From NCBI GenBank assembly GCA_025331445.1, contig JAIWNE010000001.1, positions 372,001 to 436,000 of the forward strand: 64,000 nucleotides of DNA. Reading direction: 5' to 3'. The notes under the pieces were generated by a model that searched no databases, was not told where the DNA came from, and saw only the letters and a list, made by a program, of their open reading frames with translations. The stretch is from Blakeslea trispora. Its lineage: Eukaryota > Mucoromycota > Mucoromycetes > Mucorales > Choanephoraceae. Positions 46,404 through 59,400 of this stretch are shown in pieces. Position numbers and translations under genes: made by a program. Each line of letters begins with the position of its first letter. Position 1 is the first letter of the stretch.

Positions 46404-48115
46404 ATGAACTTTTATAAAAGTCGCCACTCAGAGAACAACCAACTGCTTGAGCAACATGAGCGAGCTATCGATAATATACAGAATGCTATTAAACGAGAAA
46501 TACCTCACCTAATACATGAACTACAGTTGACCACTGAAGAAGCAGACAGCCTAAATGAATATGTGAATGATAGATGTAACAAACAAGCATGCTAACAGCC
46601 TTGGAGTAGTCACTGAATATTACTTTTTTTTTTCTACGTCTGTAGTGACCCTATTTCGTTTTCTGAGGAAAAACAACTATTCATTACCTACTACACTGTC
46701 ACTTTTGTTGGATACAATTCGATGGCGAATAGCAGAAGGTGTCGATGAAATTAGAACCTGCCATCTAATTGAGTTCCTCTCTCAACCTCTAGTTTATTTT
46801 CATAAGACTGACAGAGTGGGTCGACCTATATTGATTATTCAACTCGCCCATTTACCTAAGCCTTCTTCTGAGGATGACATAAATGAATTTTATGCACCCC
46901 TTGTCATATTTGTATTAGAAACCATTCGGTTACATCTATGGCATCTTACGAAAGAAAGAATGGAACACCAAATTCAAGAACCAGCTGTGCTAGATGCGGT
47001 TGTCTTAATTGACTTTAAAGACACTTCATATTTACCTAGTGTAAGCTTGATGAATAGCTAGTATTGAAAAGAAAAAGTAATTATTCTGACATTGAAGAAA
47101 ACAGGACATTAATCTATACAAGTCGCTTATAAGCTTGGTCAGAAGATTTCCAGGCATGGTTGGTACCGTCAATCTCATTCATTTTGGCTGGGTATACCAA
47201 GGCTTATGGCAGATGTGTAAGTTAGTATTATCTAACGAAGCCAAGGCTAAGGTTAAGTTTTCGACACCAAAAGAGCTACAAGAATACATTGATGAGCAAG
47301 ATTTAATTCGAGGTGAGAATAGTTATTTTTTCTTTCTCGAGAGAATTTCGCACTGATGGCTTTACACAGATTTGGGTGGAAAGAATGACTTCATATGGAG
47401 TCTAACCCATGACGAATGTTACAACAAGTACAAGCCACCACTTGATAGACAGATGAGTAGACGAAGCTCATGCTCATCCATTTACTATGACTCTGTAAAT
47501 ATGACACAAGTCACAAGACCTTCTTCCTCTTTCAGTGTCTACAATACACCACTTGATTCCTTGACACCTGTCCCTAGTCAATCCAACATAACGGCTGTAG
47601 CCAAAACATATTCCAGTTTATCCCTTTCGTCCAAATTAGGTACAAACATACCACCACGCTTGCGAACAACTATTAAGCAATTAGGTGGTTTACTGAGTAC
47701 TCAGCCTTCCTCTTCTGATGTACATCAAGAATTTCTTACCTTTGGTGTTCTATCTGAAAAATTAACTAAAGTTCAAAAGCAACAGGAAGACCAGACTAAG
47801 GGCCATAAAGAAGAGAAATTAATACCAGCGCTTGATTCAAATTCGAACGATAGACGAAAAGGATGGCTATTTCGTCTTGTACTTCGACTTCAATATACCC
47901 TTCAACATATCACATTTAGACTTTTGAGAAAAATGATGCGATACCAACGAACAGTGTACTGGATTGCTGCTTGTGTCCTGCTCCGTAATGGTGTTCATGA
48001 GTTTGTACAGCAACTTTCGCTTATGATGTTGGAGACGCTGTTCGCCAACAAAAACACATCATTGCTTAGTATCCAGACGGTCCTTCGCATTGGAAATAGT
48101 CAAATGACACTCTAA
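46404..48115 (+). CDS. SEC14-like CRAL-TRIO lipid-transfer protein
   Basis: Four exons (46404-46575, 46646-47040, 47105-47312, 47370-48115) total 1521 nt, 506 residues. The N-terminal helical segment ends FRFLRKNNYSLPTTLSLLLDTIRWR, a CRAL-TRIO-N motif. The lipid-binding domain follows: GRPILIIQLAHLP, LVIFVLETIRLHLWHL, VVLIDFKDTSYLPS, DINLYKSLISLVRRFPGMVGTVNLIHFGWVYQGLWQMCKLVLS and a gate-like KVKFSTPKELQEYI. These proteins move or present phosphoinositides and other lipids between membranes. The last exon adds a Ser-rich linker and a C-terminal region with a moderately hydrophobic stretch (TVYWIAACVLLRNGVHEFV) that could anchor it to a membrane. Fungal multi-domain relatives with such tails exist, but no exact orthologue is claimed. 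Intron 3 has the donor GTGAGA. Confidence 0.92.
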
Positions 48116-49699
48116 TAAATGGCATATTTATATTGTTATTTTTCTTTTAGTTTAAAAGCAATCAAGTGCATATGCTGCATATAATAACAAGCAGTAACAA
48201 GGAAGCTAGCAGCATAATGCGTTTACGCTTTTGATTCATATGAGAGCAATTACATATTGTACTTCTAAATTAGATTATTCCCAGAAGCTAACAAAATCCA
48301 TTTAGAGATACACTCATATACATGTTTGCAAATTGAAAAGAAGCATCAGATGTATAGTGCTAATTTCAAAGTATGAACAGTAATCTAAGAAGCTCCATTT
48401 CTATATCACTCAAGCCTAAAATCAAACGCCCTTTAGTGGGAGCAAGCAAACAAACAGTTTTACATACAAAGTAGTACAAATTGGCTCAACATTTTTAAGA
48501 AATACGTAATGACAATAGAAGTTTTGGCAAAACGGACAACACTCCACACATTTATTACAAAAGGTTTTTGAACCCGCTATAAAAAGTAATAACCAATCGT
48601 GACTGATCTTTATCCCTACTACATTTGATATCTTGATGTTTAAGCCTTCCCCTCATCTCACATGTCAAAGTATATCTAAACAGGTTGAGGAAGGTGTAGG
48701 CTCTATACAATCATTGACCACGATTCTTGAGTTAGCTCCAAATTACTATCAGCACACATTGCTCAAATCACAAAAATCACATGCGCGCTTAAACTAGAGA
48801 GAAATGTATCTCTTTAGGGCTGATTGTAAACATCCAAAGATATTGGTTCAAAGAGACAAGTATACTATATTTTTTTTTGTTGTCGTAAAGGAAAATTGGC
48901 GAGCGCAGAATCATTTGGAGATGTCAGTACAATTTGAGGTTAAGAGTGTTGGATAAAATGAAGTAAACACAATGGTATATTTACAGCCTTGATGCATTTG
49001 TTCTCCTGCTTACAGATAAATCAGGCTGAATCTAGGTCAAAACTGCCTCTCCTTTCTAGGGCAGCTTTAACCAGTAGGTCATGAAATTGTCTAAAAGCAT
49101 AATGTTCGGTCTCTTCAAGTATAAATCTTGGTCTAGAACTATACATTGTTCTTTTATTTTAATTTACCCGAGTTTAACTCAAGGTTTATGATTTTCTTTT
49201 TCCCATTTTCTCTTCCATTGTCAGTGCCCTATCATAGAAAGATTTAATAACATGTTGCTGATAAAAGTTAGATTGAAATTATACGATAAGAAGAGAGCAA
49301 GAAGAGGTTTTCTCTCTATAAGGGGTAGAGTAATAAAAACCAATTGATCTGAAAGCTAAAAACCTTGAAATAAATAAGGAGCCTTCTAGGGCAAATAACA
49401 TTTGTGTAGAGCGGGATTAAGCCAAAAAAAAGACTTGGAGTTCCAAATAGGATGTTTATTGACAAATCTCCAAACCTATTCAATAAGTATCTGATTAGAT
49501 GTTTGATATAGACATTAAACCCTGATAAGGATCCATAAATCATTGAGTAAAGTACAGTGCTAGTTAATGGTGTAAAGAGGTGCAAGATTGTCTGATTGCT
49601 AAGCACGAATTGGCATTACATAGTTAGTTTTTCTTGAATCTGAGCAATAAATACAAAATATATATAAAAAAAAAGAGAGGCAAGTAAGAAACAGGAAGT
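48116..49699. other. intergenic, no supported gene
   Basis: 1.6 kb of spacer. A 96-codon hydrophobic minus-strand frame (49316-49606) lacks any convincing motif. It lies between the convergent ends of the CRAL-TRIO gene and the next gene. Confidence 0.55.
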
Positions 49700-50827
49700 T
49701 TATGTCGAGACTGTTGTTCGACTCCAACCATCGTAAAAGCCACTGTCAACTTCTTTTGAGTGGTTCTCTGTTGAGGATACATCGTCTTCTTCAGTTACAA
49801 TAAGATCTTCATCTTCAAATGGATTCTCGTATGCTGGTGCAGTTGGCTTGTTCTCATCCACCAGGCGCTTTAGTCGATGCCTTAATGATCTGTCTTCTTC
49901 TAATTCAATATGAGGTTCAAAGGCACCCAAAATGCCCACTCTCATCGCATGGAACATATACATTGCGTCCTTTTCTGAATGGCTTAGTTTTGATTCGCTT
50001 TCGAGGCACTGCTCAATGGTTTGCCTTGCTTGTTCCACTATAGAATTATTGTTGGCATTGTTCTTCTCATTATCTAAGCCAGTAGTCAAGACAGCTCCGG
50101 CGATATTGCCGCCATTTTTCCTCTCTTCGGCAAAAGCGTCCTCTAGTAATGTCTTTCTTCTGCGTTTCCTTCTATGCTCCAGCGCATAACGAACTGCAAA
50201 ATGAGCTTCCATGCCGCCTCGACGCTCCAGCTCTTTTCCATCGCCTTTCAAGGCTAAATCTGATTCGAGTCGTTTTAAAAAATCGGCTCGCATTTGAGAG
50301 TCAGCTGGTAAGACAAACAATATGTAGTTCAATGTATATAATCGGTGCGTCACTAGACGCCAAAAACTATCTACCATGATTGGTTTATCATATGATGCTG
50401 ACGTATTTGTACTTTTTGATGGTATAGACTGAGATTGACTTGGAACAATCGAAGGTGAGAGCTCGCACAGTACACCATAACTGGAACTAGGCCGAATCGG
50501 GTGAATGACAGCATCAAGTGTTTGTTTTAATCGTGCAGCCATAAACAGAGCACGGTGCTGACAGCGCTTGTCGTTGAAAAAGAAGGAACCAAAAACATCA
50601 TCAAATTGTGTGCTATTTACTTGTTTCGAAATCATTTTCAGGGTTTCTGAAAAACTGATATTATTTGTTGTTGTAGGCGAAGATAAGATTGCCTCAGGGG
50701 TATTTGTGATTTTGTCATGGTAAGGCTCTGTTTCTTCGGTCGCTGGTCTAGTGGGCGTTTCTGCCTTCTTTTTGAATGAAAGCTTCAAAGTTTTTACACG
50801 GCCAATCTTGGATGAAAAAGTAGGCAT
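49700..50827 (-). CDS. unrecognised 375-residue protein, intronless
   Basis: A single open frame of 375 codons from the ATG at 50827, closed by TAA; the long frame and non-repetitive composition support a real gene. The N-terminus is basic (KIGRVKTLKLSFKKKAE). A helical middle part contains FGSFFFNDKRCQHRALFMAARLKQTLDAV and FWRLVTHRLYTLNYILFVLPADSQMRADFLKRLE. A highly basic patch (RRKRRRKTLLED) could be a nuclear localisation signal. The C-terminus is acidic (ENPFEDEDLIVTEEDD). There is no signal peptide or clear membrane span. I do not recognise the family. Its start faces a 3.7-kb gene-free region. Confidence 0.8.
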   Translation of the reverse strand: MPTFSSKIGRVKTLKLSFKKKAETPTRPATEETEPYHDKITNTPEAILSSPTTTNNISFSETLKMISKQVNSTQFDDVFGSFFFNDKRCQHRALFMAARLKQTLDAVIHPIRPSSSYGVLCELSPSIVPSQSQSIPSKSTNTSASYDKPIMVDSFWRLVTHRLYTLNYILFVLPADSQMRADFLKRLESDLALKGDGKELERRGGMEAHFAVRYALEHRRKRRRKTLLEDAFAEERKNGGNIAGAVLTTGLDNEKNNANNNSIVEQARQTIEQCLESESKLSHSEKDAMYMFHAMRVGILGAFEPHIELEEDRSLRHRLKRLVDENKPTAPAYENPFEDEDLIVTEEDDVSSTENHSKEVDSGFYDGWSRTTVST

Positions 50828-53800
50828 AGTAAAAAAAAAATATGAAATGGAATAGAAGAAGAAAAAAATAAATAAATTTAAGGATTTTTTTTTAGAAAGT
50901 TTTATTTTTTATTTTTTCTTTTGAAATAATAGAACTCTGCCAAATTAAGAGACACGTTCCTTTGTGTCACTGTTACTCCTTTGCAAATGAGATTTCATCT
51001 AAGTTCTTTGTTTTGAGTAATATTTCCGCAATCAACATACCTATCATGGTTTGGGAGGGCCCGCGCGCTGGGTTGATAGTTTAAACAATGAATAGCACAA
51101 TACATTTCTATGAACTTATAATATACATGTCGATCAAGCAGATTTTAAAATAGAAAAACCAATTGGTCCGGAGCTTTACTGGTATTTTGCTTGCATTAAA
51201 ACTTTAGGCGTAAATTTAAGGGCTATGATATTACCTCAAAAGACGCACAGTTTTGAAATAGTTTCCCTTTCATATACAATGAAATATACGTTGAAAGTTT
51301 CACCTTGAAAATTGATCTTTTTAAAGTCTCAAGACTACTTCATGACGAGCCGTCATGTATAGTTAAAGCTCACATGATTAAAAAGCTCTTTTATGTTCTC
51401 TTTTATCTTTGCTGAACTATAGCTTTCTAAAAGCGTACTCTGAGCAAAACACCTTTGGTACAAGAAAAGTCACACTCAAGACTTTTGTTCTTGAGTTAAA
51501 TGGTTGCTGTCTTGTTAACAAGAGTCTGAAAAAGACGTATTATGGATTGCTCTAGTCGTCAACTGGATCTAACTTAACCCTCCTGTAGAGAGAACACTAA
51601 AGAAAACAACAATGTTTTCTTAAGGGCCTTGCAATCAGTAAATTTGATGTATAAGAAGGATGAAAGAGGAAATACTCTTTACGGCCCTACCAATTTTGAT
51701 TACAGGTTCAAGTAATCAAACGAAATATTACAAAAAAAATAGATAATAATCAGCCAGTTAGGTCTGAGTAAATTCTCGGAGAATCCTATCGCAATCTAGA
51801 TTATCAAGCATCAAAGACTTGACACCAATCAGAGGTGTTATAATCGCTACTTCTGTTATGTTCTAGTTACAACAACAATGATCAGCCAACATGATCGAAG
51901 AGAACGTTCAAGTATGGTCAGCAAGAGAATGAATGGTGAGTACCATGGCAATTCTTTTTTTTTATACTTTGCAAACCATGAACTCCTTAGGGTAGTTGCA
52001 ACATATTGGGTTTTGTCTTCAAAATCTCATGACTGAGTTAAAATTACATACAAATGAAAGACATTTGCAATTTATGCAAAGTTCAGAATCAATAAAAAAA
52101 GTTTCAGTCATTGAAGAACAATGAACGTCTTACTTTTGTTGTGCCTGTTTTGAACAATAGTTTGACTTGTGTTTGTTGAGTTGATTAGCGATAGTACAAG
52201 CGAACCTGAAAATAGCATACTTTGAAACAACTAATAGCTATGAATGTAACCATCAACACAGCTATAGCAGCAAGTGCATACCTATCTTAATGGTTGCAGT
52301 AGCAACCAGATACTTGTTAGAATGACGAGCATTGAGATCGATCTGTCTTGCGTGGATACAGAACTTCAAAGTGATATTCAAGAAGCCTAGTCGATGTCAT
52401 AGAAGAAATTCATTGACAATTAAATCTTGCTATAGCAGTCAAATCCTATAAGGATGCTGCCTCTATCGGCTTCATTGTTTCTGTGACTTTGAGCTTGCAA
52501 GTATACCCTCTTAGTGTTTTGATTCTTTCTTTTTCTGATGCATTGGTAGGATTCAAAGGAATCTCCCGATTGAATCACATGCAGTGCTGAAGCCCGTCGA
52601 TTCTATCAACTCTGCTAGATCGATTGAGTCTGATCTCAATTCAATTTGTATTATGCACTATCAATCTGGTTATCTTTTTGATGTACACACCAGACATACG
52701 AAAGAGTAATCGAACTTGGCAACAAAATGAAGTCTGTGTGTGTGTAAATATACATGTTTAATAGTTTTTGAAACAACAATGTTGTAAATTGTATCCAAAG
52801 TAAGCAACCCCTTGTTTCTTTTTGCTATTAAACAAGTTTGTAGGCTTAATAAGAACGCTTGACTGATGAAGTGCTCTCAAAGCAACTTTTGCAATTCCAA
52901 CAAGTAAACCCAATCGAGCTGGAAGGCTTTAGTTGGAGACCACAGCAAGATATGTCCAATCCTGCTGTTTAGGTAGACTTAGCTCTTCAAACTCTTTAAC
53001 CTACCATATACTTAAGTCTAGGGCCAGTACAGCAGTTCAAGTTCCTACAGTCATTGATGGATTTCATAAGTTTTACGGTTGTACATCTTCCTTTTACAGT
53101 TACACCAAACAATTCAATTTGTGTCTATTAAGCAAACAATTGCATACTGAATTATTTTGTGAAACTGTAGTAAAGCAGCTATTCTGTAATAAAAATAAAC
53201 CCTGTAGAACCGTGTTACACCAGAAAAGCATTTAGCTGTAGATAAGGGTTCAAATTCTTTCTTCTATGAGATACGAACCAAAGAAGTTTGATATTGCTCG
53301 AGAAACAAAGGTCTCAAACAAAATGACAACTCTTTTTGTTTTCTTCAGGTATTTTTTTGGGCTATTTCAACTGAGTCGATTCAATTGCCTATGCAGCATT
53401 TGGTGACACCATGTAGTTCATCATTTTTTCTGAAGATGGTCTCACCACCTGCAATTTGTTTTTGTTACACCATATCTCTAAATAAATGATACAGTGAGAG
53501 AAGCAAATTGCACACAGAAGAAGATTGAATCACACTTGCAAGTTTGCACTGAGACAAAGTAAGGAGAGCACACTGGAATGCTATTTACTGTGTTTTGCGC
53601 CACACAATAGCTGCTGTCTCATCTTTTACGTCAAAAGTGTGTTTTTTTTAGCTTTTTGAATGAAGAGCTTTGATAAAACATACTAAGGCGCTGCTGGATA
53701 GGATATGACACAGAAAGAAATAGGGTAATGACGTTATCATGTAGACATTTGGGCGAGAAACCTATGAAATTTCAGTAATCATGTGCAGGACAAGTTGTTA

Positions 53801-54539
53801 TGAGAAGATTCAGTAACAATGGTGAAGGAAGCCATTCTTTTGAGAGTTGGTATGTGAACCCAAAAGAGATCAACACAAAAGGGATAAAGGGCTTATTATG
53901 ATAGTTTGAATTGTATGTATAATGTTGAAAATGCAGTACACACCTCATTGTAGACCCTGTAGTCTGAATTGGAGACAATTGTCTTTGGAAATGATAGATT
54001 CATTATGTTCTGAAAAAATATACATTGCAGAAATGCACTATTCGGCAATCGATGAACTGACACTTGTTTGGGCGCCAAGGGAAATCCAGTTATCCTATCC
54101 TTTTCAACTAAAGGGCTGATAAAGATACAGTTTTTTTTTTTCATGATGAACTAACTGCTAATCTCATTGAATTTAAGCAGCTATATGAGAAAATGTTGTA
54201 TGTCTAAAAAACCATTGTGTCCCCATGCCAGGGCCTTTTTCATCAATAAAGAACACTTATGTCCATTCTGTTTATATGTATCTTTGACAGCAAACTCAGA
54301 GACTCTTGATGTCATTTTCAAGGTAAGAGATACTTTGTTAAGAATCGAATAGCAAACACAAAACTAAACTTGTATGTGAACATCTCGCTTTTATTGTCGC
54401 ATCTTTTGTAGCAATTAACTGCAGTATAGCAAAGCTTCTATCCTTTGATACAGGAAAAACTGTTATATTTCTTTTGCCACTAGTTACTGTGCGCAATCAC
54501 TCTAAACAGACGATTCGTTTTCAAAAGAAATCCATCTAT
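50828..54539. other. 3.7-kb intergenic region without a supported gene
   Basis: Longest gene-free stretch of the right half. Frames up to 100 codons (52933-53235) show no motif. The DNA is A/T-rich but not notably repetitive; a short TG repeat lies near 52737. Confidence 0.55.
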
Positions 54540-55913
54540 TTATGAGTCTTTTAACTTGCGCAATGCTTGGAGATATTCTTGAATATATTCTGATTTACGC
54601 ACAAGCTCGTAGACTCTCATTGCATTTCGATACCAATCCTTTTCAGATACTTGTCCTTTTTTACCTTGTCTCCTAGGAGCAGTAAACACTTGATCTCTCA
54701 ATGCATAAACAAGAACATCAAACGATTCCACCTGCATCTTTTCTGACCAGTCAGGCAAAAAAAACAGGTTTGAATGATTGTTGGCCTCAAACAATGGTAG
54801 TACCTTGCCAAAATCAGTAAGACCTATTAAACACAATCAGCTTTTTGTACTTGGTTCAGATGACAAGTTTTTACCTCTTGTCTTTAGCTGTGACTCCTGA
54901 AAAAAGGAACCAAGAATTGCATCCAGTCGACTATGTTTCTCGACTGTGAACTCTTCTTTTCGGCATTTGTTGCTTACGAACACAATATCGGGGTAATAAT
55001 TCATGTCCTGTTGGGATTCAAGCAGAGGAAAATCAGGTATATTGAATTTGAGCATGGTAGCTCTCTGTAAAAGTCGTAATAAATCAATGTCATATTCAGG
55101 TCCATCCGCTAAAACCAGAACAACATTGCAAACTGACATCATGAAGATGATGTTGTACAAGTTCTCCATCTCTAGCCACAAGTCTGGATGAAGACCACCC
55201 AAACTACCGGCTCTAAGTGCTTTATCTAATACTGTCCAATCTAGAATGGGCTCTGTATCAAGTAAAATGGCGCGCTCAGAGGTGACATAGATATCGATTC
55301 CCTCTGTTTTGTGCCCTTGATAAAGGTATTGGTCCGTCTTTTGTGTAGGGAATATCTAGCTTGATGTCTCAATGATTTTGCTGTAACATATGATTGTATA
55401 ATGGATATTTACTTGTTTTGAGTTGGGAGCAAAATGAGAAAGTAGAGTAGATTTTCCAACGCCCTGTTTTCCTATGATGCCTATAGCAAAATGACCAGGA
55501 TAGTCTGTCAGCATCTAGCAATAAAAAAGAAAAAAAACATAAGAAAGCTGAACCAGTTATAACTGTATGAACTCGGAGCATCTACCTTGAGAATAGCATC
55601 TGTGTTGAATTTGTTAGGTCTTCGCATAAATGGTATATAGGAATAGAGTGCATCTGCATCACTTATTTGTGTGAAAGTGACTTTGGGCTTTTCGGGTTCA
55701 AGGCTAGCTACCGAGGGTTCAGCACGCTCGCGTCTATCTAGGATAATTGGAGCTTGAAGAAAAGAAGGTGTATTTGTCGAGTCATTCTAGTTTTTTTTTA
55801 AAAAAAGCTGATCAGACAGATGTACTAGATCAAACAGGTGAAGCATCGCAGCTTGTATGTACTTTTCTTCTATCTCGACGCCTATCGAACTCTTTAGATC
55901 TCTTTTCAGACAT
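54540..55913 (-). CDS. SMG9: SMG9 homologue, nonsense-mediated mRNA decay factor
   Basis: Five exons (55863-55913, 55586-55786, 55413-55514, 54875-55355, 54540-54823) total 1119 nt, 372 residues. After a short basic N-terminus (MSEKRSKEFDRRRDRRK) come YIPFMRRPNKFNTDAIL, a P-loop (GIIGKQGVGKSTLLSHF), GIDIYVTSERAILLDTEPILDW, EMENLYNIIFMMSVCNVVLVLADG, FVSNKC and a C-terminal VLVYALRDQVFTAPR. This is the G-domain-like fold of SMG9. With SMG8 it binds and restrains SMG1, the kinase that phosphorylates UPF1. Budding yeast lacks SMG1/8/9, so the gene suggests an animal-like decay pathway here. It is shorter than animal SMG9 (about 520 residues), mainly through a shorter disordered N-terminus. The first exon is 51 nt and all joins keep frame. 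It is divergent from the BTB gene, 555 bp away. Confidence 0.9.
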
Positions 55914-56468
55914 CTGTTATAAACTTGCAAGTGTAAAACAACTTTGGTGAGAAGCGGGGTTTCTTACATTAGATTTTTTACAGAATAAAAAAAAAATGAA
56001 AAAATGAATAAGCCAAAATCACATAGGCATAGCTGATTGAACCTCATCTTTTTCTTTGACTGAATTTTCTTGGGCAGCACTGTAACCAACCACTCATTTA
56101 GGATTCCGTCTAATCGTTTTGCAGTGTATTGGAGCAATCATGTTTTTTCTTCAATGCTTGAAAGAATCAATGACAATGAGAGCAAAAACAAATTATGCTT
56201 CTTTTTTTTTCTATACTGATCCTTATGCCAATCATTACATTCTCAATCAAATTAAAGTAACTGTGAACTCGTATGGTATTATTTTGAACAGTAAAGTAAG
56301 TGATACACGATATGCAAATCAGCTTGTCAAGACTTACTCTAAAAGAAGACAGTATGTTACACAATCACGTAGGTCGCTTTACTGACTGCTTAATTTTTGT
56401 TCTCTCTTTTTTTTTGGTAGTACGTTTTTTCTTGTTACTAGCCATTCTCCGCAGCTTGCTCGCCTCCT
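55914..56468. other. divergent intergenic region, SMG9 and BTB gene
   Basis: 555 bp serving as upstream DNA for both genes. An 88-codon plus-strand frame (56119-56385) has no motif. T runs occur before the BTB gene start. Confidence 0.5.
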
Positions 56469-59400
56469 ATGTCACAGACACAACAACCAGATACTAGTTT
56501 AAGAACAATATATTCTGCACTAAAAAACGCAAACAATGCAAAGTCTATCCAGTATAAAGCCTCACTAGCAGAAGCCTCGACACTAACCATAGACCATATT
56601 CTTCGCAGAGTTCTCGGCTATGCAAAGCAATCAGAAAACAAAGAATGGCCACCTTACCGCCTGGCACAAATATTGAATCTTGTCTTCAGTTTGTGTTTCA
56701 AGAACGATCGAATGAGAGAGCGGATTGGACTTGCTTCTTTCAAAGCAAGTCTACGTTGGGCAATTGAACTTTTGAGCGATCCCAACCAAGATGCTACAAC
56801 AGCACGATACACACTCAAATTCGTCTGTACAGTGCTAGAGTCGATCGATCATTCGGCTGTAAGCAAAAGTTTGCTGTTCGATTTCAAGAATAGACAGGGC
56901 GTCAAGCACCTGGTTCGATGGTTGCAGTACAAAGAACCATCCATCCAATTCTATAGCCTGTGCGCAATCAATGTACAATGCACGAACTTTATAGAAGAAT
57001 TGAATCAATCTCTTGATCTATATACTTTTGCTATATCCTCCATGTCAAATATACCCAGCATACTCGAGACATTACTAACAGCACCCAACAAAGATATGTC
57101 TGAATATGAATCTCAATTAAAGCAACATATGCAGATATGTCAACTGCTCAAGTCAATGTTCAAACATTCAGCACCAGAAAAGCTATGCGAGTTTATTGAT
57201 TCAGTATTGTTCCGGCAACTGGCGCAAGTATGGTGTGCAGTCTGTCAATACGAATACCTCATATCTATGCGTGAAGAAGCTTCGATGAGTTCAAAATCAC
57301 CACAGAAACTTTTGTATCTCTTATGCTCTATTATTCATAGTTGCACCACTACATCTAGGAAGGCGGCTAGCTGTATTTCTGAAGAACAACTGCGAGCAAA
57401 GTGGCAGCCCGTACTCGCTCTTATGATGCAGCGTTGGATCTATGACACTTGTTGCACTATGAATACACCTGTTTGTACACCAGAGTCTTTGAAAGTAAGC
57501 CGATTTGTGATGGGCAAAATGCTACAGATATCGCTTGATGTTGTTCCTGTCCTACAGCATCACATGTACTGGCTTGATTATGTTGACCAAGCTGTTTGCG
57601 ATCTAGTCAATTTCATTATGGCTTATGTCTCTCAACCTATTCTACCAGAGCATGCTACTACCATCGGCAAGCCTAATACTGTGCTTCATACTAACCTTTG
57701 TATTGATGTCGAAGAGCGCAACTATCAGTTTGATGCAAAAATGATGCAGGAAAATCAAGATTTGTTTGTCTTGATCCTCGAATCGCTTATCCAGCATATT
57801 CAGTTAGCCTCAAACGCCTTAATTGAGCTGATCTCGGGTCGTGCTGCTTGGTGCCTGAAATCGATTGCTACTGTCTTATTTTACGGGGACCAATTAAACA
57901 GTTCTCCTTTACGGTCTCGCATGATGAAACTCAATATTTTTTTCCTACATTATGGCAGTGCAATCGAAGTCTTTGCCACCTCCACAACCAACATCACACC
58001 CTTCATATGGGGGCCTACCATCGATCTTGCCAAACAGGGGTTACTGACTGCAACCACATTATCAGCAGACAACACTGATCTTAGTGCAGAGGTCTCAACT
58101 GTTGTATACAAAGCAAAAAGAGCATTTGTATCGCTAGAGAAGATCTCGAGTTATCATCGTGCTTGTGAACGCCTTGTTGATTGTGACGTATTTCAATTGG
58201 TTGATATCAGTCTTGTTCCTGAAGGCAGAATCATTGAGAAGGCATCCCTTTTGACTATGTATGCACAGTATGGTCGCTTTCTTGCTGTGTTATCTCGGCG
58301 CACAGCTTTTGTACGTACCAAATTGAGAGATCAGTACCATCTGTTTCCAATCACACTTAAACTATTGAACGAAGCTGTGGAACTAAAAGAAAAACAAAGA
58401 CTAGCCATTACTGAAGAAGGCTTAGATGATCATATCTATAAGGGCTGGAATCAACTTATATCAAGCTGCTTAATGCTAGTCAGCTCTTTTCAGTATGATG
58501 AAACATCTATGAACAAGTGGCTTTGTTATAAACAAGAAGAACAAGATGGCACAAATCGTACTTCTTCTGTACTCCCTTTGCTGCTAGACGTTTTGTTTCC
58601 CTGGAGGAAACAAACTAGTGTTTCTCAACAAAAGGAAGACACCCTCAAGTATATAAAGTCCGATCTTGATGTGATGAAAAGAGCTGCTCAGCTGTTGGAT
58701 CAGTTGTCTTACAACTACCTTTGTGGAAGGCAGATAATTAAAGACACATCAGTATTATCCAATTTGTCTACGCTGATGATTTGTTTGGCTGAGAACGAGC
58801 AACATCTGAAACACATAGATGATGCTCAACATTCTGATGCAATGAGCAACCCTAGAGTAGACGACGACAAACGTGAACTTTTGTATGGTAAAAGCGAGAT
58901 AGAGGGTAGTTCTCCTTCAACAACAGAACCTGAGACAGCATTACCTATAGAAGAAAATGAAAAAGACGAGAAAGCATGCCCTGCCATTCAATGTGCAAAT
59001 TATCTAAAGAGGAGTGCAATTCGGATACTTATATCACATGAAAACATACAGATCAATATCCTTAGTGATGTTTTTACCAGTTTCTTTAGACCAATGATAC
59101 AACACCCTTCCATGGGCGCTGTTTGCTCCAAATGGAGACATGCGATATGTGACGAACTGTTTGAGAAGAGAATGCCTGACTTCCAGAGGTTATATGAATT
59201 CACAGACAATACAGATGAAGCTATTAAGCTACACGACTTTACTGCTGTAGCAGTTGCCTATCTCGCTATGGGAGCACCTTCATCTGATGAATGGAATGTG
59301 GTACTTGGTTTGAACCTGTCCAAGAATCAATCTGTTACTGTGACTAGAAATGTATTTGGTATGCTTTGTCAAATGCTTGTGTTTGAACTTGAATACGAAG

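Noticed and set aside
49316..49606. Hydrophobic 96-codon minus-strand frame, possible RT fragment
   Set aside because: No zf-RVT or RT motif could be pointed to; composition reflects T-rich DNA.
52933..53235. 100-codon plus-strand frame in the 3.7-kb empty region
   Set aside because: No motif, no plausible splice partners and composition like the surrounding spacer.
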